This document shows, one piece after another, positions 27,293-36,140 of a stretch of DNA of 63,012 nucleotides. The stretch covers positions 1 through 63,012 of the forward strand of contig JAEXNR010000016.1 of the NCBI GenBank assembly GCA_023439505.1. The letters run 5' to 3'. Source of the DNA: Bacillota bacterium. GTDB taxonomy: Bacteria; Bacillota; Clostridia; Lachnospirales; Lachnospiraceae. Positions within the stretch are counted from its first letter, which is position 1; each line of letters opens with the position of its first letter. Below the pieces are notes generated by a model, which saw only the letters and a program-made list of their open reading frames with translations, did not search any database and had not been told where the DNA came from. The translations under genes were made by a program, and so were the position numbers.

Positions 27293-28222
27293 ATGGTATA
27301 TCAGAAGTGCCAGGACGAATATATACGAAGAATTCAAAAAGTGCAGGATTACATCGAGCATCATTTGGAACAGGGCTTATCCATTGAGGAGCTTGCGAAT
27401 ACTGCCGGGTTCTCCCAATATCATTTCAGCCGAATTTTTCAGAGTATGCTGCATGAGTCGTTAGCTCATTACGTAAATCGGCTTCGGATGGAGCGGGCAC
27501 TGTTTTTGCTGGCGCATCGGACAGATAAAAGTATGACGGATATTGCATATGAACTCGGACTTTCGGATTCAGCTGTATTTTCCAGGTCATTTAGAAATTA
27601 CTATGGGGTCAGTCCAAGCGTGTACCGGAAGGAATACAGCAAGAATTGCAAAGATTCTTTTTTATTATCTGAGTACAATAAGAGCACAGCAAAGAAAGAA
27701 TGGGCTGATAATCCATTTCCTGTTACCGGGCAAATAACGATAGAAAATCTGGAAGAGAAACAGGTTGTTTACGTGAGGCATACGGGCACATACGAGACTT
27801 TGGAAAAAGAATATCAGAGCCTGATCGAGAGGTTATTTTATCATGCAAGGAGACAACATTTTCTCATCGGGGGGAAGAACTGGGTGCTTGCCATGTATCA
27901 TGATAATCCGGAATTCGCACAAGAAAATCAATTTCGTACCAGTTTGTGCCTGACTGTGCCAACAGGTATCAGGATTGAGGAGGATGGGATACTTGGGAAG
28001 ATGAAATTAGAAGGAGGCTTATATGCCGTCGGACATTTTCAAATCCAAAAGGATCAGTATGGCGATGCATGGAATTATATGTATCAGGAGTGGATTAGTG
28101 GCAGCGGGTATGTCCCGAGGGACTACAATCCCTTTGAGGTGTATCGGTCTATACCGTCAGAGGATAAAAGCAGTCTCCATGAGATTGAAATTTACGTTCC
28201 CATAGAGCCCATTCGATTTTAG
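27293..28222 (+). CDS. AraC family regulator with GyrI-like effector domain
   Basis: The 309-residue protein has two AraC helix-turn-helix motifs (residues 15-115: ANTAGFSQYHFSRIFQSML and YELGLSDSAVFSRSFRNYYG) and a GyrI-like ligand domain (about 150-309). CAGGAGGAACAGG precedes the ATG. It lies directly upstream of a UvrA-like gene and a beta-lactamase-fold gene. Regulation of these by an inhibitor sensed through GyrI is plausible. Confidence 0.9.
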   Translation: MVYQKCQDEYIRRIQKVQDYIEHHLEQGLSIEELANTAGFSQYHFSRIFQSMLHESLAHYVNRLRMERALFLLAHRTDKSMTDIAYELGLSDSAVFSRSFRNYYGVSPSVYRKEYSKNCKDSFLLSEYNKSTAKKEWADNPFPVTGQITIENLEEKQVVYVRHTGTYETLEKEYQSLIERLFYHARRQHFLIGGKNWVLAMYHDNPEFAQENQFRTSLCLTVPTGIRIEEDGILGKMKLEGGLYAVGHFQIQKDQYGDAWNYMYQEWISGSGYVPRDYNPFEVYRSIPSEDKSSLHEIEIYVPIEPIRF

Positions 28223-28288
28223 TACAGTGTTTTTGAATTAAGCGAACCTTGTACGATATGCTGATAATCAATTTAGACGAGGTGGCAT

Positions 28289-30598
28289 ATGGAAGAAATC
28301 AAGATTCAGGGAGCGCGAATCCATAATCTGAAGAATATTAATTTAACAATTCCCAAACGCCAATTGGTGGCCATAACAGGAATCAGCGGATCCGGAAAAT
28401 CCAGCCTTGCTTTTGATATTTTATTTGAGGAAGGTAAGAACCAGTATCTGCGGTCAATTGGCATACTGGCCGGATTGGATAATGAAGACCGGTTTGATAA
28501 GATGGAAGGAATCGGACCAACGGTGGCAGTACAACAAAATACCGTACGACAAAACAACCCACGTTCTACGGTTGGATCGAAGACTGGAATTCTAAACCAG
28601 CTTGCTCTTATTTATGCCTGTGATGGGGTCGCATCGCAGGATCATAGAGCACATCTTTCTCCGGGTTTATTTCTTTATACTACAGCTGATGGAATGTGTA
28701 TTACCTGCCAGGGAAGAGGCACTTATTATGATATCAACCTGGGACAGCTAATTCCGGATCAATCAATAAAATTATCAAAGGTTTACGAGAATCTTAAAGT
28801 AACCTCCGGTTTCCTGAGCATCCTGAAGAAGAAATACGATAGGTATTTTGAGATCCCGTTTCAGGAACTTTCACAAGAAATCCGGGAAGAAGTGGTTTAT
28901 GGGACGTATAGCAACGGCAAGCAGAGCTACTGTCTGGAGAGAATCCTTAAGAGTGCCTGTGAAAAGGGCGAGGATGTTGAAGATGTCTACGCAAGGGTCG
29001 ACTGTCCTGATTGTCATGGGGAGAGGGTCAGTGATGATGCAAGAGATATCTTGCTTCATGGGAAGAGAATTGGCGAACTGGGACAGATGACACTGACCGG
29101 TCTTCTTGATTATCTGGACGATATACCTGGGGAAGCGTTGTCCCAATTTAGTAAGAACGTACTCAAAAATGTAAAGCAGAAGTTAAAGCACCTGATCGAG
29201 TTTCGCCTGGGGCATCTGACACTTTACCGTGAGATGTCTTCCTTAAGCGGCGGTGAGGTACAACGAATCTTCCTGCATCTTCATCTGGAGTCAGCACTGG
29301 ATTCTCTTATTTATATCTTTGATGAGCCAATGGCAGGATTACATCCTTCTGAGAAGCAAATTATGATCAAAGCGGTCAAGGAATTAAGAAATAGTGGCAA
29401 TACTGTGATAGTGGTAGAGCATGATAAAGAGATGATATGTCAGGCGGACCATATTATTGAGATTGGTCCCAAAGCGGGGATAGAGGGAGGAAGCGTAGTC
29501 TACCAGGGGAATTATGAAGATTACAAGAAAGCAAAGACCCTGCTTAGCCGGTACCTTTCCTATGAAAGCCTTATGCCGGGATGCAAGGTTGGAAAACGCT
29601 TTATTCATAAAGAAGACTTTCTCATACTGGAACACGCAAAAACCCATTATTTAAAGGATTTAACAGTAGCATTTCCACTTCATGTTATGGTTGGCATTGC
29701 AGGACGATCCGGAAGTGGTAAGAGCTCTCTGATTGAGGAGACCCTGTTAAAACGTCTTTCAAGTATAAGCAAATATGGTCAGGCGAATGCTGAAACATAT
29801 GGTCATGCAAATAATATATCCGGGGTGGAACGAATCAGTGGTTTTATCAAGATATCCCAGGACCCAATTGGAAGAAGTTCCAGTTCTACCCCCGCCTCTT
29901 ATATTGGAATCTGGGATAAAGTAAGGGCACTTTTTGCGGATCAGATGCAAGCAAAGAGAAGGAACATGAGTGCAGGACATTTTTCCTTTCATTCTAAGGG
30001 GGCATGTCCGGATTGTGGAGGCAGCGGCTATGAAAGAATCTATCTGACTGCTGATTTTTTAGTAAATAAGCAATGTCAGACCTGTCATGGAAAGCGATTT
30101 CGAGAGGAAAGCCTTCTGATAAAGTATAAAGGAAAAACGATCATCGATATATTAGAAATGAGTATTGATGATGCCTGTTCCTTTTTTACGGATCATGACA
30201 GCATTCGAAAGCCTCTGGGCATCGTGAAACAGATGGGTATGGGATACTTAACACTTGGACAGCCCACTTCTTCTTTGAGCGGCGGCGAAGCACAGAGGGT
30301 TAAGCTTGCCAAAGAACTGGGGCAGCAGCGAGGGGGCAATATACTCTATGTACTGGATGAGCCGACATCGGGACTTAGTCTTTATGATACGGCATTGCTG
30401 CTTAAGCTGTTAGATCAATTGGTGATCAGTGGAAATTCCGTGATTGTCATAGAACATAATATCGAGGTCTTAAAAAACTGTGACTATATTATTGAGCTAG
30501 GTCCGGAAGGTGGAGACAGGGGTGGTGAGATTATTGCTACAGGTACACCGCAGCAACTCATGGACAATGTTAATTCCATAACAGGGAGGTATCTTTAG
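28289..30598 (+). CDS. UvrA-like ABC ATPase (UvrA2/drug-resistance type)
   Basis: The 769-residue protein has the UvrA plan: Walker A GISGSGKSSL near residue 33, zinc module residues CITCQGRG and CPDCHGER, signature SLSGGEVQR, a second Walker A GRSGSGKSSL near 475, zinc module CPDCGGSGY with CQTCHGKRF, signature SLSGGEAQRVKLAKEL and Walker B LYVLDEPTSGL. It is some 170 residues shorter than housekeeping UvrA (about 940), so the insertions that bind UvrB and DNA are reduced. Relatives are found beside antibiotic genes and may protect DNA from intercalators. It follows the AraC gene and is translationally coupled to the next gene. Confidence 0.87.
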   Translation: MEEIKIQGARIHNLKNINLTIPKRQLVAITGISGSGKSSLAFDILFEEGKNQYLRSIGILAGLDNEDRFDKMEGIGPTVAVQQNTVRQNNPRSTVGSKTGILNQLALIYACDGVASQDHRAHLSPGLFLYTTADGMCITCQGRGTYYDINLGQLIPDQSIKLSKVYENLKVTSGFLSILKKKYDRYFEIPFQELSQEIREEVVYGTYSNGKQSYCLERILKSACEKGEDVEDVYARVDCPDCHGERVSDDARDILLHGKRIGELGQMTLTGLLDYLDDIPGEALSQFSKNVLKNVKQKLKHLIEFRLGHLTLYREMSSLSGGEVQRIFLHLHLESALDSLIYIFDEPMAGLHPSEKQIMIKAVKELRNSGNTVIVVEHDKEMICQADHIIEIGPKAGIEGGSVVYQGNYEDYKKAKTLLSRYLSYESLMPGCKVGKRFIHKEDFLILEHAKTHYLKDLTVAFPLHVMVGIAGRSGSGKSSLIEETLLKRLSSISKYGQANAETYGHANNISGVERISGFIKISQDPIGRSSSSTPASYIGIWDKVRALFADQMQAKRRNMSAGHFSFHSKGACPDCGGSGYERIYLTADFLVNKQCQTCHGKRFREESLLIKYKGKTIIDILEMSIDDACSFFTDHDSIRKPLGIVKQMGMGYLTLGQPTSSLSGGEAQRVKLAKELGQQRGGNILYVLDEPTSGLSLYDTALLLKLLDQLVISGNSVIVIEHNIEVLKNCDYIIELGPEGGDRGGEIIATGTPQQLMDNVNSITGRYL

Positions 30599-31579
30599 AT
30601 GACTTTAAAAACCAGGATGGAGAAGATAATAAATAATAGTTACAACAATATCGGAGGAATGATTGTACGAAAAGACGGTAAGACAATCTATGAATACTAC
30701 GACAAGGAATGCACTGCTTTCAGCCATTTTCATGTTTTTTCTGTAACTAAAAGTATAATTTCAATACTAATTGGAATTGCCATGGACAAAGGTTATCTGC
30801 AAAGTATCAATCAGAATATATTGGAGTTTTTCCCTGATTATACAGTGAGAAGGGGAGAAAAAACGATTCAGCATATCACACTTAGGGATATGCTGACAAT
30901 GACAGCACCATATAAATATAAGTCAGAAGCTTATGAGGATTATTTTACAAGTAATAACTGGGTGAACTGTTCGCTTGATTTATTGGGGGGCAAAGGAACG
31001 ACAGGAGAATTTCGTTACACGCCGATTATTGGACCGGATATCTTCTCAGGAATACTACAAAAGGTGACAGGAGAATCCGTTCTTGACTTTGCCATAAAAT
31101 ATTTATTTTCACCATTGGACATATCTGTTGCAGGGAATGTGGTTTTTCAGAATAAGGAGGAACAGCTTGCCTGGTACAAAAAGAAAGATGTCAGAGGATG
31201 GGTTGCGGACAGGACAGGAGTAAATTCTGCGGGTTGGGGACTTAATCTGACGACGATGGAGATGGCAAAGATTGGTCAGCTATATTTATCAGATGGGATG
31301 TGGGAAGGGAAGCAAATTGTATCGTCTGATTGGATACAGGAGAGTACCATGGAACATAGCAGATGTAATCAAAGGAAGCTCTCGTATGGTTATCTCTGGT
31401 GGATTATTGATGAAAAAGAACATAGTTATGCCGCGCTGGGAGATGGGGGAAATGTGATCTATATCAATACGAAGAAAAACATTGTGGTTGCAATTGCTTC
31501 TTTTTTTATACCGCATGCGAAGGATAGAATAAAATTGATAAAGACATATATTGAACCATTGTGTGAAGAATGTATATAA
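30599..31579 (+). CDS. beta-lactamase/penicillin-binding-fold serine hydrolase
   Basis: The 326-residue protein belongs to the class C beta-lactamase-like family. The SxxK motif FSVTKSIISILIG lies near residue 50, and the family stretch ITLRDMLTMTAPY near residue 100. It has no signal peptide, so a cytosolic esterase, amidase or peptidase role is more likely than beta-lactam resistance. The ATG directly follows the UvrA-like stop and uses GGGAGG inside that gene's last codons, so the two are made together. Confidence 0.85.
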   Translation: MTLKTRMEKIINNSYNNIGGMIVRKDGKTIYEYYDKECTAFSHFHVFSVTKSIISILIGIAMDKGYLQSINQNILEFFPDYTVRRGEKTIQHITLRDMLTMTAPYKYKSEAYEDYFTSNNWVNCSLDLLGGKGTTGEFRYTPIIGPDIFSGILQKVTGESVLDFAIKYLFSPLDISVAGNVVFQNKEEQLAWYKKKDVRGWVADRTGVNSAGWGLNLTTMEMAKIGQLYLSDGMWEGKQIVSSDWIQESTMEHSRCNQRKLSYGYLWWIIDEKEHSYAALGDGGNVIYINTKKNIVVAIASFFIPHAKDRIKLIKTYIEPLCEECI

Positions 31580-31719
31580 TAATTATAGTATCGCATTGCT
31601 TATCATTGACAATAGAAGGATAACTTCATAAATATCCAGACAGCGGTTTTATACATTACTGCGTTTACATGAAATATCATATTGACACCGGAAGACTGCG
31701 GGAAGGAGAGAGTGAAATA

Positions 31720-32499
31720 ATGCAAAATTATAAAAAGACAATGATATGGACGATTGTAGTGTCTGTTATTGGTTGTATTATTATCGCAGTATGTGTGGTG
31801 ATGAATTCAAAGGGAAGTTCGAAAGGACAGGATATACCAATGGAGACATCGACCGGGGCACAGGTGGAGACGCCAACAGAGACACCGACCGAAGCACAGA
31901 CAAAGACACCAACAGAGGCACCGATAGCAGCAACAGATTATTCTGGATACGATGAACTTATTACACAGGCAAAGAATGTACAGGAGAATTCTGACACAAC
32001 ATTTCCGGAGGAGGAAAAATTCAGCAGTGTATTCTATAGGAAAGCGGATTATGAAACACTGGGTTATCTGAGAAGAGATATTGACGGCAATGGTATCGAT
32101 GAACTCATATTTGGCGCAAATACGGATGGATGGGATAATGGGAACTGGGACGGCGTCATTTATAATATCTATACCCTTGTAAATGGGAACGTGATAAAGG
32201 TACTGGACGGATGGGAACGGAACCGGTATTATTTCTGCGAAAATGGCTGTATTGCCAATGAGAGTTCAAGCAGCGCCTTTGAGTCCAATTATAACTATTA
32301 TACATATCAGGGAACCGAATTAACCCTGGTGGAATCTGTTTTATATTATGAAAGGCAGGATGAAGAAAATCCATGGTTTCACTCGACTGAGCAGGAACCG
32401 GATATTAAAAATGCCAAACCCATCAGTGAGGAGAAAGCCATGGAGATTATGAGCAAATATGTACACGAACATCCACGATACACACCATTTGTGAAATAA
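31720..32499 (+). CDS. membrane-anchored protein with Thr/Pro linker, unknown
   Basis: The 259-residue protein has one N-terminal membrane anchor (IWTIVVSVIGCIIIAVCVVM), a low-complexity linker of TPTE-type repeats (about 45-75) and an outer globular domain. That domain includes a calcium-loop-like DIDGNGIDELIFG near residue 125. Similar Clostridial domains are annotated only as hypothetical. I start at ATG 31720 because GGAAGGAGAG precedes it. The domain faces outside (inference from topology). Confidence 0.7.
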   Translation: MQNYKKTMIWTIVVSVIGCIIIAVCVVMNSKGSSKGQDIPMETSTGAQVETPTETPTEAQTKTPTEAPIAATDYSGYDELITQAKNVQENSDTTFPEEEKFSSVFYRKADYETLGYLRRDIDGNGIDELIFGANTDGWDNGNWDGVIYNIYTLVNGNVIKVLDGWERNRYYFCENGCIANESSSSAFESNYNYYTYQGTELTLVESVLYYERQDEENPWFHSTEQEPDIKNAKPISEEKAMEIMSKYVHEHPRYTPFVK

Positions 32500-32513
32500 G
32501 GTGTAAATTTCTT

Positions 32514-32541
32514 TTGAAAATCCTGCCTGTTATGGTATACT
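32514..32541 (+). promoter_or_regulatory. predicted promoter for the VanZ-family gene
   Basis: TTGAAA (32514-32519) and TATACT (32536-32541) are 16 bases apart. A leader of about 100 bases precedes the ATG at 32648. Confidence 0.55.
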
Positions 32542-32647
32542 GATAAGAAAAGAGATCAGAAACTGCTTCTTATGTATTATTGGATTTTATTATATCTGTA
32601 AAACAGTTTTATGTAAGTATATTAATAGCAGGTATAAGGAGAAAAAT

Positions 32648-33208
32648 ATGTTTTTGTACTATTTGATAAAGGTACTGCCAATAACAGCAATAATGTCAAT
32701 ACTAGTCTATTTGCCTTTCTATTTTATTTATAAGAAAAAATATGGTAAGCGACCCTTGATACGTCACCTTGCCATCTATACATTGATCGAGGTAATTATA
32801 AGTATACTTTATATAACAATTTTTATTGATGGATTTTATATTACATTAAATCAGGAATATCATTTGCTAAATCTGGTGCCATTTATATGGGTAAAGGAAA
32901 CCTATTCAATGGGGTTTAATAATATGATAGAGCAATTATTTATGAATATCATTATGACTGTGCCATTGGGCTTTGTTTTCCCGATTATTTTTAAATCAAT
33001 GAGAAAATGGTGGAAGACAGGTATTAGTGTGATGATGTTGATTACTTGCATTGAAATCATTCAATATTTTATCGGGCGTTCAGCAGATGTTGATGATCTT
33101 ATCATGAACACGCTTGGCGGCCTGATTGGATATGGGGTAGTTTCTGTGGCCGGCAAATGCTTGAAGAATAAAACGTGGTGGCAAAACGCATTTGGGCAAA
33201 GCTCTTAG
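32648..33208 (+). CDS. VanZ family membrane protein
   Basis: The 186-residue protein has about five membrane helices and the VanZ-like core (NLVPFIWVKETY near 77, NIIMTVPLGFVFPIIF near 100, RSADVDDLIMNTLGGLIGYG near 150, with the conserved D-DD-N-G residues). VanZ itself gives low teicoplanin resistance, but most relatives have unknown envelope roles. AAGGAGAAAAAT precedes the ATG. Confidence 0.85.
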   Translation: MFLYYLIKVLPITAIMSILVYLPFYFIYKKKYGKRPLIRHLAIYTLIEVIISILYITIFIDGFYITLNQEYHLLNLVPFIWVKETYSMGFNNMIEQLFMNIIMTVPLGFVFPIIFKSMRKWWKTGISVMMLITCIEIIQYFIGRSADVDDLIMNTLGGLIGYGVVSVAGKCLKNKTWWQNAFGQSS

Positions 33209-33238
33209 TAAATAAAGTGCGATAGGGAAAAGAGAAAT

Positions 33239-33289
33239 CATAGGAAAGAAATTATTTTTATGTTACATAGGAAAGAAATTATTTTTATG
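33239..33289 (+). repeat. tandem 24-bp direct repeat
   Basis: The 24-base unit CATAGGAAAGAAATT... occurs identically at 33239-33262 and 33266-33289, just upstream of the -35 box of the riboswitch promoter. It could be a regulator-binding pair or a recent slippage duplication. Confidence 0.8.
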
Positions 33290-33293
33290 ATTC

Positions 33294-33322
33294 TTGACAA
33301 TAGTAAAGTCTTATAGTAAAGT
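33294..33322 (+). promoter_or_regulatory. promoter of the fluoride riboswitch/antiporter unit
   Basis: TTGACA (33294-33299) and TAAAGT (33317-33322) are 17 bases apart. Transcription should start near 33329, at the very beginning of the aptamer. Confidence 0.7.
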
Positions 33323-33330
33323 ATTAAAAA

Positions 33331-33424
33331 AGGGAATGAAGTGCTCCCGAGGTTTTAATACCTGAACCGCTGATTAAGCTGATGACTTCTGCGAAGAAAA
33401 AACGCAGGAACATTAGCTTTTTTT
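33331..33424 (+). ncRNA. fluoride (crcB-type) riboswitch with overlapping terminator
   Basis: The aptamer follows the crcB consensus. Stem P1 is GGGA/TCCC around ATGAAGTGC, an optional hairpin AGGTTTTAATACCT follows, then AACCGC...GCTGATGACTTCT. GAAGT (33336-33342 region) can form the pseudoknot with ACTTC (33385-33389). AGCTGATG (33377-33384) can instead pair with CATTAGCT (33411-33418), with CTGCG/CGCAG inside, followed by seven T (33418-33424). Fluoride binding should hide AGCTGATG and prevent termination, an ON switch for the antiporter gene behind it. Confidence 0.92.
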
Positions 33425-33453
33425 GTGGCTGCAAATTGAATGGAGGAAAACAT

Positions 33454-34647
33454 ATGTTATTATCACTTGCGCTTGTTTTTTTATGCGGAATGGCTTTCGG
33501 TAAGGTATTTGAAAAACTAAAGCTTCCCAGCTTACTGGGGATGCTATTAACAGGGATACTTCTGGGACCCTATTTATTAGATTTACTCGACCCGACTATT
33601 TTAAACATATCCACGGAACTAAGACAGATTGCATTAATCATAATTTTGACGCGTGCGGGACTTAACCTTGATATCCAGGATCTGAAAAAGGTCGGCCGTC
33701 CTGCAATTCTTATGTGCTTTGTCCCGGCTACGTTTGAAATTACAGGCATGCTGATATTTGCACCTGCTCTTTTACACATATCAATCCTGGAAGCAGCAAT
33801 TATGGGAACTGTAATTGCCGCAGTTTCCCCTGCTGTTGTTGTACCGAAAATGCTTAGACTGATGGAGGAAGGCTATGGAAAGAGCAAGAGCATTCCTCAA
33901 ATGATTATGGCGGGAGCCTCCGTGGATGATGTTTTTGTCATTGTCCTTTTTACAGCATTTACAGGACTTGCACAAAGTGGTGAGATTACGCCGATTCACT
34001 TTTTGACAATACCCACATCGATCCTTTTTGGATTGATTGGTGGTATGATAACTGGATTTGCATTGTCTTTGTTGTTTGAAAAGGCGCATATACGAGATAG
34101 CGGCAAAGTAATTATTATCCTTTCGGCTTCTTTTTTACTGGTTACATTAGAACACAGTCTGACAGGAGTAATTGGATTTTCAGGATTACTGGCAGTCATG
34201 GCCCTTGGTGCTACGATCCAACAGAGAAATTCAGTCGTTTCCGGGCGCCTTTCCCGTAAATTCTCTAAATTGTGGGTAGCCGCAGAGGTACTGCTGTTTG
34301 TTCTTGTAGGTGCAACCGTTAATATTAGTTATGCCTTAAAAGCAGGTGTAGCGGCAATTATTTTGATCTTCTGTGTTTTAATATTCCGGATGAGTGGAGT
34401 ATTCGTTTGCCTGATCAGAACCAAACTTAATAAAAAGGAGAGAGTATTTGCAGCACTTGCCTATATGCCCAAAGCTACAGTCCAAGCAGCCATTGGCGGG
34501 TTGCCATTGGCTATGGGACTGGCATGTGGCAACATTATTCTTACAGTAGCAGTACTTGCCATAATGATTACTGCTCCGCTGGGGGCCGCGCTTGTGGATG
34601 GTACCTATAAACGTTTATTAACGAAAGATGCAGGATCAGATGTTTAG
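33454..34647 (+). CDS. cation/proton antiporter (CPA/Kef-NhaP type) under fluoride control
   Basis: The 397-residue membrane protein has about twelve helices and the monovalent cation:proton antiporter pattern (GLNLDIQDLKKVGRP near 90, PAVVVPKMLRLMEE near 130, ASVDDVFVIVLFTAF near 165 with the paired Asp residues). ATG 33454 follows AATGGAGGAAAAC, 30 bases after the riboswitch terminator. Antiporters of this sort are among the genes known to sit behind fluoride riboswitches. Whether they move F-, Na+ or protons in fluoride stress is not settled by sequence. Confidence 0.9.
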   Translation: MLLSLALVFLCGMAFGKVFEKLKLPSLLGMLLTGILLGPYLLDLLDPTILNISTELRQIALIIILTRAGLNLDIQDLKKVGRPAILMCFVPATFEITGMLIFAPALLHISILEAAIMGTVIAAVSPAVVVPKMLRLMEEGYGKSKSIPQMIMAGASVDDVFVIVLFTAFTGLAQSGEITPIHFLTIPTSILFGLIGGMITGFALSLLFEKAHIRDSGKVIIILSASFLLVTLEHSLTGVIGFSGLLAVMALGATIQQRNSVVSGRLSRKFSKLWVAAEVLLFVLVGATVNISYALKAGVAAIILIFCVLIFRMSGVFVCLIRTKLNKKERVFAALAYMPKATVQAAIGGLPLAMGLACGNIILTVAVLAIMITAPLGAALVDGTYKRLLTKDAGSDV

Positions 34648-34668
34648 ATCTTACGGAACGTGGTAATA

Positions 34669-35211
34669 TTATCGGCTGTTGATGGAGGTTTGCTTATCAT
34701 ATAATTCCTGCACTTCTTTTTTTGATATCATTTTTGATAAAAGAAATGCAATAATGATAATTCCGGGAATATCGATCAGCAGTCGGGTAATGGCGAAAGT
34801 ATTACCAAGTGCAGCTATTTCAAAAAGGAACATGGGTATTTTGGTGGTTGACCAGGCGCCTATGAATATCAGAATATTCATAAACTTAACACCCTTTCTC
34901 ATAAAAACAGCAGCAACAGGAAATGCGCCATATAACGGACCGGCGGCAGCAGAGCCGATGAAGATGGCTAGTAAGACCCCTTTTATTCCGGAACCTTCTC
35001 CCATATATTTGACCATTGTTTCTCTTGGAACCCAGACATCCAAAAGACCGAGCAAGAGAAAAATTGGAGGGATTACCAATAACATTTCTTTCACAGAGTT
35101 TGCGCTGATACGAAGCGATTTAAGTCCAAGTTCCCGGTGAAATAGAGTCAGAAGTAACATTGCTATGAGAACCAGGAGAAAAACCCGGTATCTTTTGATT
35201 ATTTTCTTCAT
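34669..35211 (-). CDS. half-size permease B (COG0701/YraQ-like C-terminal half)
   Basis: The 180-residue membrane protein has about five helices and the permease core LLAIFIGSAAAGPLYGAFPVAAVFMRKG near residue 85. It matches one half of the usual 300-residue COG0701 permeases; the other half is encoded directly upstream. Its ATG overlaps the stop of that gene (TAATG), so the two subunits are translationally coupled and probably assemble together. Substrate unknown; relatives include organoarsenical and metal-linked permeases. Confidence 0.82.
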   Translation of the reverse strand: MKKIIKRYRVFLLVLIAMLLLTLFHRELGLKSLRISANSVKEMLLVIPPIFLLLGLLDVWVPRETMVKYMGEGSGIKGVLLAIFIGSAAAGPLYGAFPVAAVFMRKGVKFMNILIFIGAWSTTKIPMFLFEIAALGNTFAITRLLIDIPGIIIIAFLLSKMISKKEVQELYDKQTSINSR

Positions 35212-35690
35212 TAAGTCACCACCATTCCAATAATTAAAGCCACAATAATGGAAAAGAAAAATGCTAATATGTTGCGTGCTATGGAGATTTTCTTACCAAA
35301 GTATTTAATTTCAACGGGAAGCGTTACGACGCCGACCATCATAAGCGTAGATACAAATGCGGCGATCTGCATATATCCGGCTCCGTTTTCCAATAGGAGA
35401 GCGGCGGTAGGAAATGCTACAAAACCCGGAATCAATGTTACAGAGCCAAGAATACCGGCAAGTAGTAGACCGGACCATCCTGATTCAGCTCCAATGATGT
35501 TTGAGATGGTCGCGGGGTTTAGAATCGCGAGTAAAAATCCTACCAGTATAATCACGACCAGAAATTCGGGAAGGATATTTTCAAATGCTTTCCAGGCTTT
35601 CTTTAATGCCATTTTAGTCTTTTTCCTGTCCTTTATAAAGGAGAGGATTAATAGGACAATAGCAAGTCCATAGAAGATATAGGAATCCAT
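35211..35690 (-). CDS. half-size permease A (COG0701/YraQ-like N-terminal half)
   Basis: The 159-residue membrane protein carries the matching core LLLAGILGSVTLIPGFVAFPTAALLLENG near residue 80. AAGGAGGAACC precedes the ATG. Together with the overlapping gene it reconstitutes a full permease. A small DUF6132-like gene lies 117 bases upstream on the same strand. Confidence 0.82.
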   Translation of the reverse strand: MDSYIFYGLAIVLLILSFIKDRKKTKMALKKAWKAFENILPEFLVVIILVGFLLAILNPATISNIIGAESGWSGLLLAGILGSVTLIPGFVAFPTAALLLENGAGYMQIAAFVSTLMMVGVVTLPVEIKYFGKKISIARNILAFFFSIIVALIIGMVVT

Positions 35691-35788
35691 GGTTCCTCCT
35701 TATTTTTATGTTGTTTTAAGTTATGGCTATACAGTATAAAAGGTTACCATTGTGTATATGCCTCGGCATTCGTCTGTAATTATTACCA

Positions 35789-35817
35789 ATTGTTCAGAAC
35801 GAATTGTTCAGAACGAA
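35789..35817. repeat. two adjacent TTGTTCAGAACGAA-type repeats
   Basis: The sequence TTGTTCAGAACGAA occurs twice in a row, the second with a small change at its end. Each contains the palindrome GTTC-A-GAAC. They overlap the stop of the small gene at 35808. They may be an operator pair for the downstream permease genes or a slippage product. Confidence 0.6.
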
Positions 35818-35972
35818 CTGCTGAGTAATAAACCAATAATAGCACCGTATATTGTGGAACCCTTCCGGCTGGATGTAATTGGACAGGTACCGCTTTTACA
35901 CCCGATTTTCTTGTGGTAAAGATATCCCAATATTCCACCGATAACTGCGCCTGCAATTAATTTGAATATCAT
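35808..35972 (-). CDS. 54-residue DUF6132-like membrane protein
   Basis: Read on the minus strand, a 54-codon frame starts at ATG 35972 behind AAAGGAGG. It encodes two hydrophobic glycine-rich helices around a cysteine loop (YHKKIGCKSGTCPITSS, then STIYGAIIGLLL). This fits the YgaP/DUF6132-like small proteins often found beside sulfur or metal permeases. It is below the usual length limit for gene calling. The two half-permeases follow on the same strand, so the three probably act together. Confidence 0.75.
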   Translation of the reverse strand: MIFKLIAGAVIGGILGYLYHKKIGCKSGTCPITSSRKGSTIYGAIIGLLLSSSF

Positions 35973-36140
35973 ATAAAGCCTCCTTTGCTCATTAAATGAT
36001 CTCCTGGTTTTACCTATTCCATAATTTTTATAACTGCTTTTATTCCTCCCTACATGTTTCTAATATCTGTTAATAACTGGTAGGACGCAGGAAGTAGTAA
36101 AAACTGAAATATTTTACATGAAACTGTATTGATTATAACA

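Noticed and set aside
28289..30598. Housekeeping uvrA
   Set aside because: The protein is about 170 residues too short and sits with AraC and beta-lactamase-fold genes instead of uvrB.
30599..31579. True beta-lactamase resistance gene
   Set aside because: There is no signal peptide, and only the SxxK motif and general fold support it. Cytosolic esterase-type relatives fit better.
34679..35673. Long plus-strand frames opposite the half-permeases
   Set aside because: The minus-strand frames have ribosome sites, the TAATG overlap and the permease motifs. The plus-strand frames have none of these.
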